From Acidimicrobiaceae bacterium (GTDB lineage: Bacteria > Actinomycetota > Acidimicrobiia > Acidimicrobiales > RAAP-2), in assembly GCA_025350565.1 (NCBI GenBank), contig JANXXO010000090.1, positions 1 through 35,385 on the forward strand: a stretch of 35,385 bases of DNA, in the 5' to 3' direction. Shown in pieces: positions 1 to 7,630 of the stretch. The position numbers were made by a program, and so were the translations under genes. The notes under the pieces are model-generated. The model was not told where the DNA came from. It made no database searches and saw only the letters and a list, made by a program, of their open reading frames with translations. Each line of letters begins with the position of its first letter. Within the stretch, counting starts at the first letter, position 1.

Positions 1-18
1 CCCGGTTCGTAGGCAGCC

Positions 19-239
19 GTGGGCGGCGTCCTTTGGGCAATCGTTCTCGTCCTCTTAGTGGGCTGTTGTATCTATAGTTTCGTGATCCGACGGCACGGTG
101 AATCCGAACGACCCGGTCCCACGTGGCGTCAGACCGACGAACTTTTCAACGATCCGTCCACGAATCGAGTGATGGGGTGTGGCACGATAAAAAGGGCGAG
201 CGACACTATGTTCCCGAGAGTAGAGGCAAGACAATCTAG
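19..239 (+). pseudogene. small single-pass membrane protein, frameshifted
   Basis: A GTG start opens a frame with one N-terminal membrane segment (about residues 3-23) and a short basic/polar tail containing FNDPSTNRVM. That frame then runs into unrelated sequence. One base out of phase, from position 177, the sequence reads VWHDKKGERHYVPESRGKTI and stops at TAG 237-239. The two halves join naturally as NRVM-x-VWHDKKGERHYVPE, which resembles short actinobacterial membrane proteins with a conserved 'RVW..(K/D)GERHYVPE' tail. The break lies in the G run 174-177, where one more G would restore a 73-residue protein. It is either a real frameshift or a homopolymer sequencing error. The function of this small family is unknown to me. 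It converges on the desaturase gene. Confidence 0.6.
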
Positions 240-280
240 TCGGCCCTTCGCCACCCGAATGTCTCAGGCGACGTTGCGAG

Positions 281-1231
281 TTAGCGAGCGGCGGCCGTTG
301 CACTACGCAATAACTGGAAATAGTTCTGAAAGGTAATCGCGTCGGTCACGTAGCCGGCCGCTTGGAGCTCCCGGTGGTACGCGGGAAGATTATGCCAGGG
401 CACGCCCATGTCGACGTGGTGAGCGAGGTGCCACCCCGTGTTGTACGGCACGAGCCAAAAGCGCGACAGCCAGTGCTGGCGAACATTATGCGTCGTGAGG
501 CGTCGGTCATCGCTTCGTCCCATTCCCCCGTGTTCGCCAATGGCTCGAATGCGATTGAGTACGCGCCACTGCGTCAACCAAGGCAGCCACCAGAACACCA
601 GGTAGGACCACCAGGCGCCAGTGCCCAGCCAGAAGAGCGCGGCCATCCCCAACTGAACGGCCAAGATCGAAGTCGCCACCTTGCGACTCTGCGACTTCGT
701 GGTCGCTCGCACGATGGACATGAAGTTCTTGTAACCCGAGATTCCTACGAGGTCACGAAGGAGCCGGCGTCGAAGATCGGCCGGCTCGCACGGGTAGCCG
801 CTGTAAAACGCGATGTCGGGCTCTTCGGGGCCGAACTCATCTTTGTGGTGCGCGAAGTGGGCGCGTCGGTAGATCGTGATGGGCACGAGGGCCGGGTAGG
901 CCACCAGCCATTTTCCCACCGCATCGTTCGCCCGCTTGTTCGTGAAGAGAAGTTTGTGCGCCGCCTCGTGCATGAGAATCGCGAAGCGGGCGTGCATTGG
1001 CCCCATCAAGATGAAGGCCACCAGAGCGGCGGCAACGCCAAAATGGACGCCGAAGTACGCAAGGAATACGCTCCAAAACCAGACCATGGTCACGGCGCGG
1101 ACGTTGCGCCAGTTCTCGATGCGGCGATAGTTCGTGCGCAACACGGGAACGGCCATGCCGTTGCCGAGCAGACGCGGCGTGGGAAGCACGTCGGGCAGTT
1201 CACTCGCTCGCGGCACGAGTTCAATGGTCAT
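281..1231 (-). CDS. fatty acid desaturase family protein
   Basis: This is a membrane di-iron fatty acid desaturase (PF00487 type) of about 316 residues. The three histidine boxes are complete: HEAAH (about residues 88-92), HFAHH (125-129) and HLAHH (268-272). They are separated by hydrophobic segments at roughly 47-78, 105-122 and 185-222. Such enzymes introduce double bonds into membrane acyl chains at the cytoplasmic membrane using O2 and an electron donor; the substrate and regiospecificity cannot be read here. The start at 1231 is chosen because TATGAT lies exactly six bases upstream, a leaderless arrangement, and the protein then begins cleanly. An in-frame upstream start at 1324 would overlap the neighbouring gene and adds a non-conserved extension. 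The small membrane protein upstream is on the same strand. Confidence 0.88.
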   Translation of the reverse strand: MTIELVPRASELPDVLPTPRLLGNGMAVPVLRTNYRRIENWRNVRAVTMVWFWSVFLAYFGVHFGVAAALVAFILMGPMHARFAILMHEAAHKLLFTNKRANDAVGKWLVAYPALVPITIYRRAHFAHHKDEFGPEEPDIAFYSGYPCEPADLRRRLLRDLVGISGYKNFMSIVRATTKSQSRKVATSILAVQLGMAALFWLGTGAWWSYLVFWWLPWLTQWRVLNRIRAIGEHGGMGRSDDRRLTTHNVRQHWLSRFWLVPYNTGWHLAHHVDMGVPWHNLPAYHRELQAAGYVTDAITFQNYFQLLRSATAAAR

Positions 1232-1237
1232 ACGACC

Positions 1238-1243
1238 ATCATA
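1238..1243 (-). promoter_or_regulatory. -10 box (TATGAT), leaderless promoter of the desaturase
   Basis: On the minus strand TATGAT is followed by six bases and then the ATG at 1231. There is no Shine-Dalgarno sequence in front of that ATG, so the transcript probably begins at or next to the start codon. Confidence 0.5.
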
Positions 1244-1302
1244 GGAAGGCGAGGTCGGCGACTGATGGCCAGCGCCGGCGACGAACGAATCCCGTCCGGG
1301 GT

Positions 1303-1689
1303 TCAGCGACCGTCGGTGACCCACGCCTCAGTTGAGGCGTCCGGAGTGCCGTGGTCGTCGTCGAGCGACTCGCTAGTGATTACGTACTTTGTTTTTGCCC
1401 ACGTTCGGGGCACGGCGTGCAACTCGCCGTGGAGGTCCAATCGCGCGCGTCGCGCGATCATGGTGAAGGCAATGATGACAATAAGAACGCCCGACACCAC
1501 GAAGACAAATCCTTCGAGGTAGGACAACAGTGTTTGGGCGCACAGCGCGTCAATTCCAGAACTGGCGCCGGCGCGCGCACCGGTGAGCGGCGCACAGGTA
1601 CCAACTTGGGAATGCGTTCGCGCGAGCGTCCACATCCCAAAGACCACCAGGGCCAGTCCTACCCCAGTGACGGATTTTCTCAGTGACAT
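1303..1689 (-). CDS. small two-pass membrane protein, function unknown
   Basis: A 128-residue protein with hydrophobic segments at about residues 8-23 and 57-79. The external loop between them holds two cysteines (C32, C50) that could form a disulfide. A basic/acidic cytoplasmic tail follows. The start is supported by a GGGGAAGG ribosome binding site a few bases upstream of ATG 1689. I recognise no family. The gene lies directly upstream of, and on the same strand as, the desaturase, which appears to have its own -10 box. Confidence 0.6.
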   Translation of the reverse strand: MSLRKSVTGVGLALVVFGMWTLARTHSQVGTCAPLTGARAGASSGIDALCAQTLLSYLEGFVFVVSGVLIVIIAFTMIARRARLDLHGELHAVPRTWAKTKYVITSESLDDDHGTPDASTEAWVTDGR

Positions 1690-1909
1690 CGGTACCTTCC
1701 CCTTGCGATTTTCGTCGAATGACTCGTGATACCTACGGATGATGTCAGGTCAGGGAAGTTCCGATTTCGTAACGACGGTGCACCGAATTCACAGAACTCC
1801 CGACCGAGTCCCTGCGAACGCAACTGGAACACTATGTTGAGAGGCCCAAATCTGCGTGTACGAACACTCAACAATGCCACAACTCACTGCGCATGAGAGG
1901 TGATGAGCA

Positions 1910-2821
1910 CTAGTCGTTGCGATGCGTCTCCTCGCGGAAGAAGTCCGCATTGGTCACGCTCGCCGAGAGTTCCCAAAGTTCTCGTGCGGTGGCCACGTCG
2001 TGCGCTCGTGATGAGGTCCCTTGAATCTGTGGATAGCCGCGCAGGTGGCCGAGGCCATCGGGCCCCACGTACGACCCACCGGGGAGATCGTAGGTCGACG
2101 CGTAGAGGGTGGGCAACGCACCGCGTACGTCATCATTGAGCAAGTACTGGGAGAGACGACTCAGCACCGCGAGTCCGCCTCGGGCGTGGGCCACCAGATT
2201 CGTCCTCGCCACACCGGGGTGCGCCGCGACCGCCCGCACGCCGCTCCCGACCGCGGTGAGCCGGCGCTGCAGTTCGAAGGTGAAAAGTAGATTGGCCAAC
2301 TTCGAATCGCGATAGGCCTGCATCGCGACGTAGGGACGGTGGTCGAAGTTGATGTCGTCAAAGCGAATTCGACCCTGCCGGTGCAGGATCGACGACACCG
2401 TCACGACCCGCTTCGTAATGTGCGGCAACAAGAGATTGGTGAGGGCGAAGGGACCGAAATGGTTGGTGCCGATGTGCAACTCAAAGTCATCCGGAGTCCG
2501 AAAGGCCGGAGCCAGCATGATGCCCGCGTTGTTGATCAAGATATCGAGGTCGCCGCGCCACGACGCGGCGAAAGCACGAACCGACTCCAGATCGGCGAGA
2601 TTGAGTTCTCGCACTTCCGTGTTGCCATCGATGGAGTCGGCGACCGCCATTCCTTTGGACACGTCGCGTACGGCCAAGATGACGCGCGCGCCGACTCGCG
2701 CCAGCTCGCGCGCGTCGACGACTCCTAGCCCGTTGGACGCCCCGGTGACGACGACCGTTTGTCCCGAAAGATTGGGAAGGTGAGCCGCAGTCCACCTCTT
2801 CGCACTCACGCGCTGGCGCAC
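1910..2821 (-). CDS. short-chain dehydrogenase/reductase (retinol dehydrogenase-like)
   Basis: A classical Rossmann-fold SDR oxidoreductase of 303 residues. The cofactor motif TGASNGLG is at about 26-33, NNAG at 97-100, the catalytic Ser in VTVSS near 143, and the YxxxK pair at Y170/K174 (YRDSK). The 'INFD' and 'YRDSKLANLLF' stretches are typical of the retinol dehydrogenase/WW-domain oxidoreductase-like group, which is often longer than core SDRs. The substrate is unknown. The start is uncertain: GTG at 2821 or GTG at 2809, both just before the conserved LPNLSGQTVVVTG. It stands alone between a 220-bp spacer and the esterase gene. Confidence 0.85.
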   Translation of the reverse strand: MRQRVSAKRWTAAHLPNLSGQTVVVTGASNGLGVVDARELARVGARVILAVRDVSKGMAVADSIDGNTEVRELNLADLESVRAFAASWRGDLDILINNAGIMLAPAFRTPDDFELHIGTNHFGPFALTNLLLPHITKRVVTVSSILHRQGRIRFDDINFDHRPYVAMQAYRDSKLANLLFTFELQRRLTAVGSGVRAVAAHPGVARTNLVAHARGGLAVLSRLSQYLLNDDVRGALPTLYASTYDLPGGSYVGPDGLGHLRGYPQIQGTSSRAHDVATARELWELSASVTNADFFREETHRND

Positions 2822-2951
2822 CCCACACGTCGTTCGGATCTCACCACGTCAGCCCTCCCTCCTCGGTACCACGTACCAAGCCTAGAAATGAGCCTGCGCC
2901 ATCATGACCCGTTCGATTCTTCTTGGAAACCCCCAACGCTGTCACGCAACC

Positions 2952-3869
2952 TCAGCGCGATACGAACCGAAGCGAGGGGGGCTCTTGCTCGAGAAAGAAG
3001 GGTTCCGTATGACAGCCGGCGGAAAAGACCACCCGCGCGCGGTGCAGAACATTCGCCAGCGCCACGACCCCGGGGTGAAACGGGTCATCGGCGCCCGAAG
3101 CAACCCGCACGGCGACCCCGGTCAACTCCGCGACGTGCGCGATGACGTCGCCGTCGTCGAAAGCTTTCTGCGAAGCGAAGGCGTTGGGATTCGCGGCGCG
3201 CGCTTGGTCGTAGGACGTCCAGACGGCAGGACTAATGGCCGCCACCTTCGACACGAGTCCCCTGTTTCGTTCGGCAATCGCGAGCGCGCCGTAGCCACCC
3301 ATCGAGACCCCCATCATTCGAATGCCAGAACTCCCACGACCGAGGCCTCGGCGCTGACAAAGCGGAATGAGCTCGTCCACCACCATCGCCATTGGGTCGT
3401 CGCCAGGGTGGGGATTCCAGTAGCCGTTTCCCCCGTCAACGGTCACCAGAGCGACGGGATTCATCGCCGCCCCGTGGTGGGTGATCGCCACGGCTTGGGC
3501 TGGCGACATGCCGAAGAGCGCGGTGTGATGGTTGTTCGAAAAGCCGTGCAACACCACCACCAGCGGTAGTTCGTCGCCAACGTGGTGATGGGGCGGATAG
3601 GCGATGGTGTAGCCCACCGAGCGCCGGCGAGCCTTGGAGGAAAACTGCCCCGAAAGCGACGGTCCAAGGGGCGCGAACGACAGGACCGTCGGCGCGGTAT
3701 CGCAACCCCCGCTGAGTTGGTCCAGGGTCTGCTTGCCCGGCAACAGACCGTGCGCCACCAGTTCGACACCGGTGACGCCCGCGACAGCCACGACGCCAAT
3801 GCCGGCCACCACTGACTTCAATACGGTTCGTCGGGTAAGTCCCCTCGGCCTGCGCAGTCCTTCCGACAT
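2952..3869 (-). CDS. Tat-exported alpha/beta-hydrolase esterase
   Basis: A 305-residue alpha/beta hydrolase of the esterase D / antigen-85-like group. The N-terminus carries an RR motif (TRRTVLK, about 12-18) followed by a hydrophobic stretch to about residue 36, consistent with Tat export. The nucleophile elbow is GVSMGG (Ser189). The acid is probably D261 or D262 in GADDPFHPG, and the histidine is H287 in GCHTEPFF. VVVLHGF near 104-110 forms the oxyanion region. It probably hydrolyses or transfers acyl esters outside the membrane; the substrate is unknown. ATG 3869 is chosen because it places the Tat motif at the N-terminus. Further upstream ATGs (3923, 4160) extend into low-complexity Arg-rich sequence overlapping the divergent gene. 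Confidence 0.8.
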   Translation of the reverse strand: MSEGLRRPRGLTRRTVLKSVVAGIGVVAVAGVTGVELVAHGLLPGKQTLDQLSGGCDTAPTVLSFAPLGPSLSGQFSSKARRRSVGYTIAYPPHHHVGDELPLVVVLHGFSNNHHTALFGMSPAQAVAITHHGAAMNPVALVTVDGGNGYWNPHPGDDPMAMVVDELIPLCQRRGLGRGSSGIRMMGVSMGGYGALAIAERNRGLVSKVAAISPAVWTSYDQARAANPNAFASQKAFDDGDVIAHVAELTGVAVRVASGADDPFHPGVVALANVLHRARVVFSAGCHTEPFFLEQEPPSLRFVSR

Positions 3870-3952
3870 TCCCGACACCACTTTCAAGTAAACCGCAGCC
3901 CCGAGCATCGTAACCGTCGCCATTTGAGAATTTTTCTGGAATCGCCGAGCGA

Positions 3953-3958
3953 TACTCT
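3953..3958 (+). promoter_or_regulatory. -10 box (TACTCT), leaderless promoter of the methyltransferase remnant
   Basis: TACTCT is followed by six bases and then ATG 3965, with no Shine-Dalgarno sequence. The promoter has survived although the gene body has not. Confidence 0.45.
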
Positions 3959-3964
3959 TGGCCA

Positions 3965-4200
3965 ATGTCCTCGCCGAACACGGAAGAACGTCGTCTCTCC
4001 TTCGGTCGGGCCGCGCTCGACTACGCCACCTATCGTCCTTCCTATCCGCGCGCGGCAGTCGACTGGGTGCTTTCGGGCGCCTCGCGTCGCGTCGTTGAGA
4101 TCGCCGACGTCGGGGCCGGTACCGGCGCACTGTCGAGTCGAACGGGCCGAGTTTGGGCACTGTACGCCGACGTCACCCGACGCGATCGTGGGTGACGTCC
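3965..4200 (+). pseudogene. class I SAM-dependent methyltransferase remnant with internal deletion
   Basis: The first 50 codons match the start of methyltransferase type 11/12 proteins: RRLSFGRAALDYATYRPSYP, then VDWVL, then the SAM motif I as DVGAGTGALSS. The frame then ends after 76 residues. From about 4143 another frame reads RAEFGHCTPTSPDAIVGDV, which looks like the C-terminal part of the same family, where a 'hxhxTTPDAVVxxV' stretch is usual. The natural protein is about 250 residues, so some 150 or more residues between motif I and the C-terminal piece appear to be missing, and the junction (about 4115-4143) is out of frame. The gene should be inactive. The downstream part now abuts the DGPF/ECF42 promoter. 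Confidence 0.65.
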
Positions 4201-4239
4201 ACCTACCGGGCGCGCTCGGGGAAAAGTTGAGGACGAAGG

Positions 4240-4266
4240 TGTCGATTTCGCGCCACCGCGAACGTC
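4240..4266 (+). promoter_or_regulatory. ECF42-type promoter (TGTCGA-N17-CGTC)
   Basis: TGTCGA at 4240-4245 is followed by 17 bases and CGTC at 4263-4266. The published ECF42 target motif is TGTCGA at -35 and CG(A/T)C at -10, usually before the DGPF gene linked to the sigma factor. Here it lies about 50 bp upstream of the DGPF start, as expected for an autoregulated operon. Confidence 0.7.
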
Positions 4267-4277
4267 GATAGTGATGT

Positions 4278-4296
4278 GAGGCTCAACGGGAGCCTC
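4278..4296 (+). promoter_or_regulatory. 5' untranslated hairpin before the DGPF gene
   Basis: A perfect 7-bp stem (GAGGCTC / GAGCCTC) closes a 5-base loop (AACGG). It lies between the predicted transcription start (about 4272) and the ribosome binding site (4304-4309), so the mRNA would begin with this hairpin. It could stabilise the transcript or affect translation; its role is inferred only. Confidence 0.5.
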
Positions 4297-4314
4297 GAGG
4301 AAAAGGGGGCCATC

Positions 4315-4662
4315 ATGGCGCAGTACTTACTACTTATCTACGGTGACGAAGGTTCGGCCAGTCGAGCGGGCGATGAGGCAATGGGAAAGCTCATGGCCGA
4401 TCACGACCGTTTCGGTGAGACGAACGGTGCGTGCCTGCGCGGCGGCAACGCACTCGAAGCATCATCGACGGCCACCACCCTTCGAAAGGGTCCTTCGGGT
4501 GAGGTAGCGGCGACTGACGGACCATTCGCCGAAACGAAAGAAGCGATCGGTGGCTACTACGTCATTGAGGCGAGTGACCTGGACGCTGCCCTGGCAATTG
4601 CCAAGCAGGTGCCCGCTCCTTTCGGCGGGGTGGAAGTGCGCCCGATTAGGGACATGAGCTGA
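4315..4662 (+). CDS. DGPF (YCII-related) protein, partner of the ECF42 sigma factor
   Basis: A 115-residue YCII-related protein beginning MAQYLLLIYG and carrying the name-giving DGPF motif at residues 68-71 (ATDGPFAETKE), followed by GGYYVIEASDLD and EVRPI near the end. Proteins of this family accompany ECF42 sigma factors across Actinobacteria and other phyla. Their biochemical role is unsettled, although the fold is a ferredoxin-like dimeric alpha+beta barrel. The start is fixed by AGGGGG at 4304-4309, five bases before ATG 4315. The stop overlaps the likely start of the sigma factor, which implies translational coupling. Confidence 0.88.
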   Translation: MAQYLLLIYGDEGSASRAGDEAMGKLMADHDRFGETNGACLRGGNALEASSTATTLRKGPSGEVAATDGPFAETKEAIGGYYVIEASDLDAALAIAKQVPAPFGGVEVRPIRDMS

Positions 4663-5915
4663 CCGTCGATTGCGACCACACGCGACCGGCGGTTCTCGCC
4701 GCCGTGGCGAACGCCCATCGACACGAGTGGGCGTTCGTCCTGGCGGCGACCGTGCGCATCACTCGGGACTTCGACGTCGCGGAAGAGTGCGTCCAGGACG
4801 CCTTCGCGAAGGCGTTAGCGACGTGGAGCGAGCAGGGAGTACCCGCAAGCCCCGGGGCGTGGCTCACGACGGTCGCGCGCCGGCGCGCGATAGATCTGGC
4901 GCGCCGGCGCGACGTGGCGGAGCGCTCGAAGCGATTCCTCATTACCGATGTGGCCGGCGACGTTTCGCCCGAGGTGGGCTCAGTCGAAGACGATCGTCTT
5001 CGACTGATCTTCACCTGTTGTCACCCGAGTCTGGCTACCGATGGTCAAGTCGCCCTGGCCCTTCGGATGCTCTGCGGTCTCAGTACCGCCGAAGTCGCCA
5101 AGGCCTTTCTGGTGAAGGAGTCGGCCATGGCGGCGCGACTGACGAGAGCCAAGAAGAAGATCGCTATCGCACGCATTCCCTACCGTGTTCCGCGAGGCGA
5201 AGAACTTCGAGCGCGCACCGACGCCGTGCTCGTCGTGATCCATCTTCTCTTCACGACGGGCCACACGTCGCCGGTCGGTGAACTGCTCACCCAAGTCGAC
5301 CTCGTCGAACGATCACTCGATTTGGCGCGAATGTTGGCGGGTCTCTTACCCGACGACGCCGAAACATCGGGCCTGCTCGCCCTGATTCTGCTCACCGACG
5401 CGCGCCGCGGTGCCCGAGTGGGACACCGCGGAGAATTTCTCGCCCTCGCCGAACAAGATCGGAGCCAGTGGCACCGTGCGTCGATCGACGAAGGCCTGCA
5501 CTTGGTCGGCCAGTCCATTCGCCGGGGTCGACCGGGACGTTTTACTTTGATGGCGGCGATTGCCGCCGTGCACGCCAGCGCCGAGCACTGGGATGAAACG
5601 GACTGGGCCGAGATCGTGGGTCTTTACGACCTTCTCCTGAAAGCTTGGCCCTCGCCCGTGGTGGCCCTCAATCGTGCCGTGGCGGTCAGTTTCGCGAGTG
5701 GCCCGTTGGCCGGACTCAACGCGCTCAACGAACTAAGCGCTGAACCGCAACTGAGTGCGTATCCGTACATGGCGGCCGCTCGTGGTGATTGCTACTTCCG
5801 CCTCGGCCGTCTCGACCAAGCGCGCGACGCGTTCGAAGAAGCGGCCATCTTGACAGAAAACGGGGTGGAACGCGCCTACCTACTCTCTCGAGTCGATGAG
5901 CTCACTCTCAAGTAG
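4659..5915 (+). CDS. ECF42-group RNA polymerase sigma factor with C-terminal extension
   Basis: The protein starts with an ECF sigma core. Region 2 holds DVAEECVQDAFAKAL and GAWLTTVARRRAIDLARR. The linker has DDRLRLIFTCCHP, characteristic of this group, and region 4 has LCGLSTAEVAKAFLV. A long C-terminal helical extension of about 200 residues follows, typical of ECF42 (tetratricopeptide-like, needed for activity). It probably directs transcription from the TGTCGA-N17-CGTC site ahead of the DGPF gene. For the start, GTG 4704 cuts off a plausible N-terminus. The same frame runs back through TVDCDHTRPAVLAAVANAH to a CTG at 4659-4661. That CTG overlaps the upstream TGA and sits six bases after AGGGA, so a CTG start is proposed, giving 418 residues. 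No anti-sigma gene is present. Confidence 0.87.
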   Translation: MTVDCDHTRPAVLAAVANAHRHEWAFVLAATVRITRDFDVAEECVQDAFAKALATWSEQGVPASPGAWLTTVARRRAIDLARRRDVAERSKRFLITDVAGDVSPEVGSVEDDRLRLIFTCCHPSLATDGQVALALRMLCGLSTAEVAKAFLVKESAMAARLTRAKKKIAIARIPYRVPRGEELRARTDAVLVVIHLLFTTGHTSPVGELLTQVDLVERSLDLARMLAGLLPDDAETSGLLALILLTDARRGARVGHRGEFLALAEQDRSQWHRASIDEGLHLVGQSIRRGRPGRFTLMAAIAAVHASAEHWDETDWAEIVGLYDLLLKAWPSPVVALNRAVAVSFASGPLAGLNALNELSAEPQLSAYPYMAAARGDCYFRLGRLDQARDAFEEAAILTENGVERAYLLSRVDELTLK

Positions 5916-5929
5916 CACGACGAAGGACT

Positions 5930-6169
5930 TTGGACCTCAATCAGCACGAACCGGCGGGGCCGACGCCGACCTACGCTTCGAGAAGAGACGACATCGCTGA
6001 TGTGCTCTTGGTGGCTGGAGGTGCTGTGAGTATTGCTCTTGCCGTGGCCCCCGACACCCGGGCCGAGACCTTTGATGACTTCGCGGTGGACGAACGCTTC
6101 GACTTCGCGATGTACTTCTGGTACGACGACGCGGCGCCAGTGCGCGACTACGACAGCGTCGTTTGCTGA
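5930..6169 (+). CDS. possible small acidic protein, unrecognised
   Basis: A 79-codon frame from TTG 5930 with an acidic C-terminal half (ETFDDFAVDERFDFAMYFWYDD) and a hydrophobic patch near residues 24-40. Codon use resembles genuine genes here. However, the start is weak: GAAGGA lies only two bases before the TTG. The 3' end also overlaps the convergent TetR gene by 22 bases. It could be the tail of a decayed gene. I recognise no family. Apart from this, the 232 bp between the sigma factor and tetR show nothing. Confidence 0.25.
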   Translation: MDLNQHEPAGPTPTYASRRDDIADVLLVAGGAVSIALAVAPDTRAETFDDFAVDERFDFAMYFWYDDAAPVRDYDSVVC

Positions 6170-6771
6170 ACCCTCTTCTTCGTGATCTGCACGAAGAAGT
6201 CGCGAATGAGCGTCGGGGAAAGTCCCAGCGACGGCGAGCCGGTGGTGATGACTTGTCCGACCGATGCGGCCCAAAAGACCGCGGTCACGGCTTTGGCCTC
6301 AATGGTCTCGTCGACCCAACCGTGACGTTGCGCTCCTTCAACGACCGCGATCCATCGATGGAACTGGATGTCCAAAAGGTCACAAAAGTGGGTTCGGGTA
6401 AAGGGGTCGGACCACACGTCACTCAGCAGATCGAGAATCCCCCACTCGTTACCTGAATGACCAGCCGACCAGGACATGACGAGGTTCTCCTCGATGCCCG
6501 ACCAGAACGCGCCTTCGTCGCCCTCGGCCACCGCGGTCTCGATACCCGAGAGCACGATGTGGATTGGCTCGACCGTCACGAAGTAATTCGCCATTTGCAC
6601 TTCGGCAATTAACTGAGTCCGGCTATCAAACAGTTCTTCCACGACCGACAACGCAAGGTCGGCTCGCTCGGCGACGTTCTCGAAGACCACGCCTTTACTT
6701 CCCTTTTCTTGAATAATCGCGGCGGCCACGAGGAGAATTTTCCTTCGAGCAAAGGGGTCGTCGTTGAACAC
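6148..6771 (-). CDS. TetR-family transcriptional regulator
   Basis: About 207 residues with an N-terminal TetR helix-turn-helix over residues 8-55 (ARRKILLVAAAIIQEKGSKG, then VFENVAERADLALSVVEELF). A mostly helical ligand-binding and dimerisation domain follows, ending in TTLS. The ligand is unknown. GTG 6771 is preferred over GTG 6777, two codons earlier, because TAGGGT (6778-6783 on the minus strand) stands exactly six bases before 6771, matching the leaderless pattern of this window. The nearest same-strand neighbour upstream is the broken epimerase/reductase, so that gene or the regulator itself may have been the target. A small inverted repeat lies in the gap between them. Confidence 0.82.
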   Translation of the reverse strand: MFNDDPFARRKILLVAAAIIQEKGSKGVVFENVAERADLALSVVEELFDSRTQLIAEVQMANYFVTVEPIHIVLSGIETAVAEGDEGAFWSGIEENLVMSWSAGHSGNEWGILDLLSDVWSDPFTRTHFCDLLDIQFHRWIAVVEGAQRHGWVDETIEAKAVTAVFWAASVGQVITTGSPSLGLSPTLIRDFFVQITKKRVQQTTLS

Positions 6772-6777
6772 GCCCAC

Positions 6778-6783
6778 ACCCTA
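6778..6783 (-). promoter_or_regulatory. -10 box (TAGGGT), leaderless promoter of tetR
   Basis: On the minus strand TAGGGT is followed by six bases and GTG 6771. Confidence 0.4.
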
Positions 6784-6817
6784 CAGTTCGGGTCGTCGTC
6801 GCGTCTGTGAGATTTTC

Positions 6818-6829
6818 ACACTGAAGTGT
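6818..6829. promoter_or_regulatory. candidate TetR operator (ACACT-GA-AGTGT)
   Basis: A perfect dyad with 5-bp arms and a 2-bp spacer lies about 35 bp upstream of the predicted tetR -10 box. Autoregulation is usual for this family. The arms are short, so this is only a candidate. Confidence 0.3.
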
Positions 6830-6836
6830 TCGTAAA

Positions 6837-7630
6837 TTACAACGCGACTTCGAAGTTCGTTGGATGATGCCAGTTGATGAGCGCAGCCCGCTCTGCTGTG
6901 ACGTAGTCGTGTTCCACGAACCACCGCGCAGCGTCGAACAGTGCGAGCGAGGCCGGCCGCGACGAGTAGCCGATCTCGTTGCGAGCTCGGGCGTCGTCGA
7001 AGGTCATGGTCGTTAAGGCCATTTGGGCCGCCTCGAGATGCACTCGGGGTTTACGACCCATGAGGCCACCTTCGATGAGACTCGAAAGTCTCCCGGCGAT
7101 GAGTGGAACAACCGAAGGGAACCGTCGCTCTGAGGGCGCCAGACCCGTGATGTTCGAGAGCGTTCGCAACAGTTCGTTCATCGTCATGTTGTCGCCGCCG
7201 CAAACGTAACTGCGACCTTGTGAACCTCTCTCCAACGCGAGCAGGTGTCCGTTGGCTAGATCGTCGACGTGGGCGTCGTTCATGGCGGTATCGACGAAGC
7301 CGGGCATGCGACCGTTGAGGTAGTCGAGGACGACCTTGCCCGAAGGCGTGGGCCGATGGTCGTAGTGGCCGTGTGGCAGGGTGGGCAACACCAACACGAT
7401 CGGGGCGCCTTCGGCCGACAGGCGAAGCGCCTCACGTTCGGCGACGTATTTCGTCTGTTTGTAGTTTCCGTGGGGGTGTGAGAGATCGGCAACGTCGTCC
7501 TCTGTGGACGGTGTCCCGGCCCTCGTCCTCCACAGCCCGAGCGTCGCCGCCCGGTTCGAGTACCGCCGTGACCTCGACGCCGCGCGCGAGGAGGGCTCGG
7601 GTGACGGCGGAGCCAATGAAACCGGCGGCG
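6837..7630 (-). pseudogene. NAD-dependent epimerase / dihydroflavonol-reductase-like remnant
   Basis: The C-terminal two thirds is clearly an extended SDR of the HpnA/dihydroflavonol-4-reductase type: VADLSHPHGNYKQTKYVAE (catalytic Y and K), then LPTLPHGHYDHRPTPSGK, the VDTAMNDAHVDDLANGHLLALE stretch and GRSYVCGGDN. The 5' part is damaged twice. Directly after the stop of the upstream gene, one frame reads AAGFIGSAVTRALLARGVEV and on to LEPGGD, the Rossmann glycine motif and first strand. It lacks a start codon and the usual first residues (M-x-x-LVTG). At about 7545-7550 this jumps, out of frame, to ATLGLWRTRAGTPSTEDD, which normally lies some 80 residues further on. The nucleotide-binding half is therefore mostly gone, and a start at 7616 reads nonsense first. 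Confidence 0.75.

Noticed and set aside
362-1522. A 386-codon frame antisense to the desaturase
   Set aside because: It is His/Arg/Gly-rich with no domain. The desaturase histidine boxes lie on the other strand.
1680-1880. A 66-codon minus-strand frame upstream of the small membrane protein
   Set aside because: No ribosome binding site, no conserved pattern, and it overlaps the next gene. The 220-bp gap (1690-1909) otherwise shows nothing clear.
7545-7565. A tRNA T-loop-like GGTTCGAGTACC
   Set aside because: No acceptor, D or anticodon stems surround it. It lies in the coding remnant of the epimerase.
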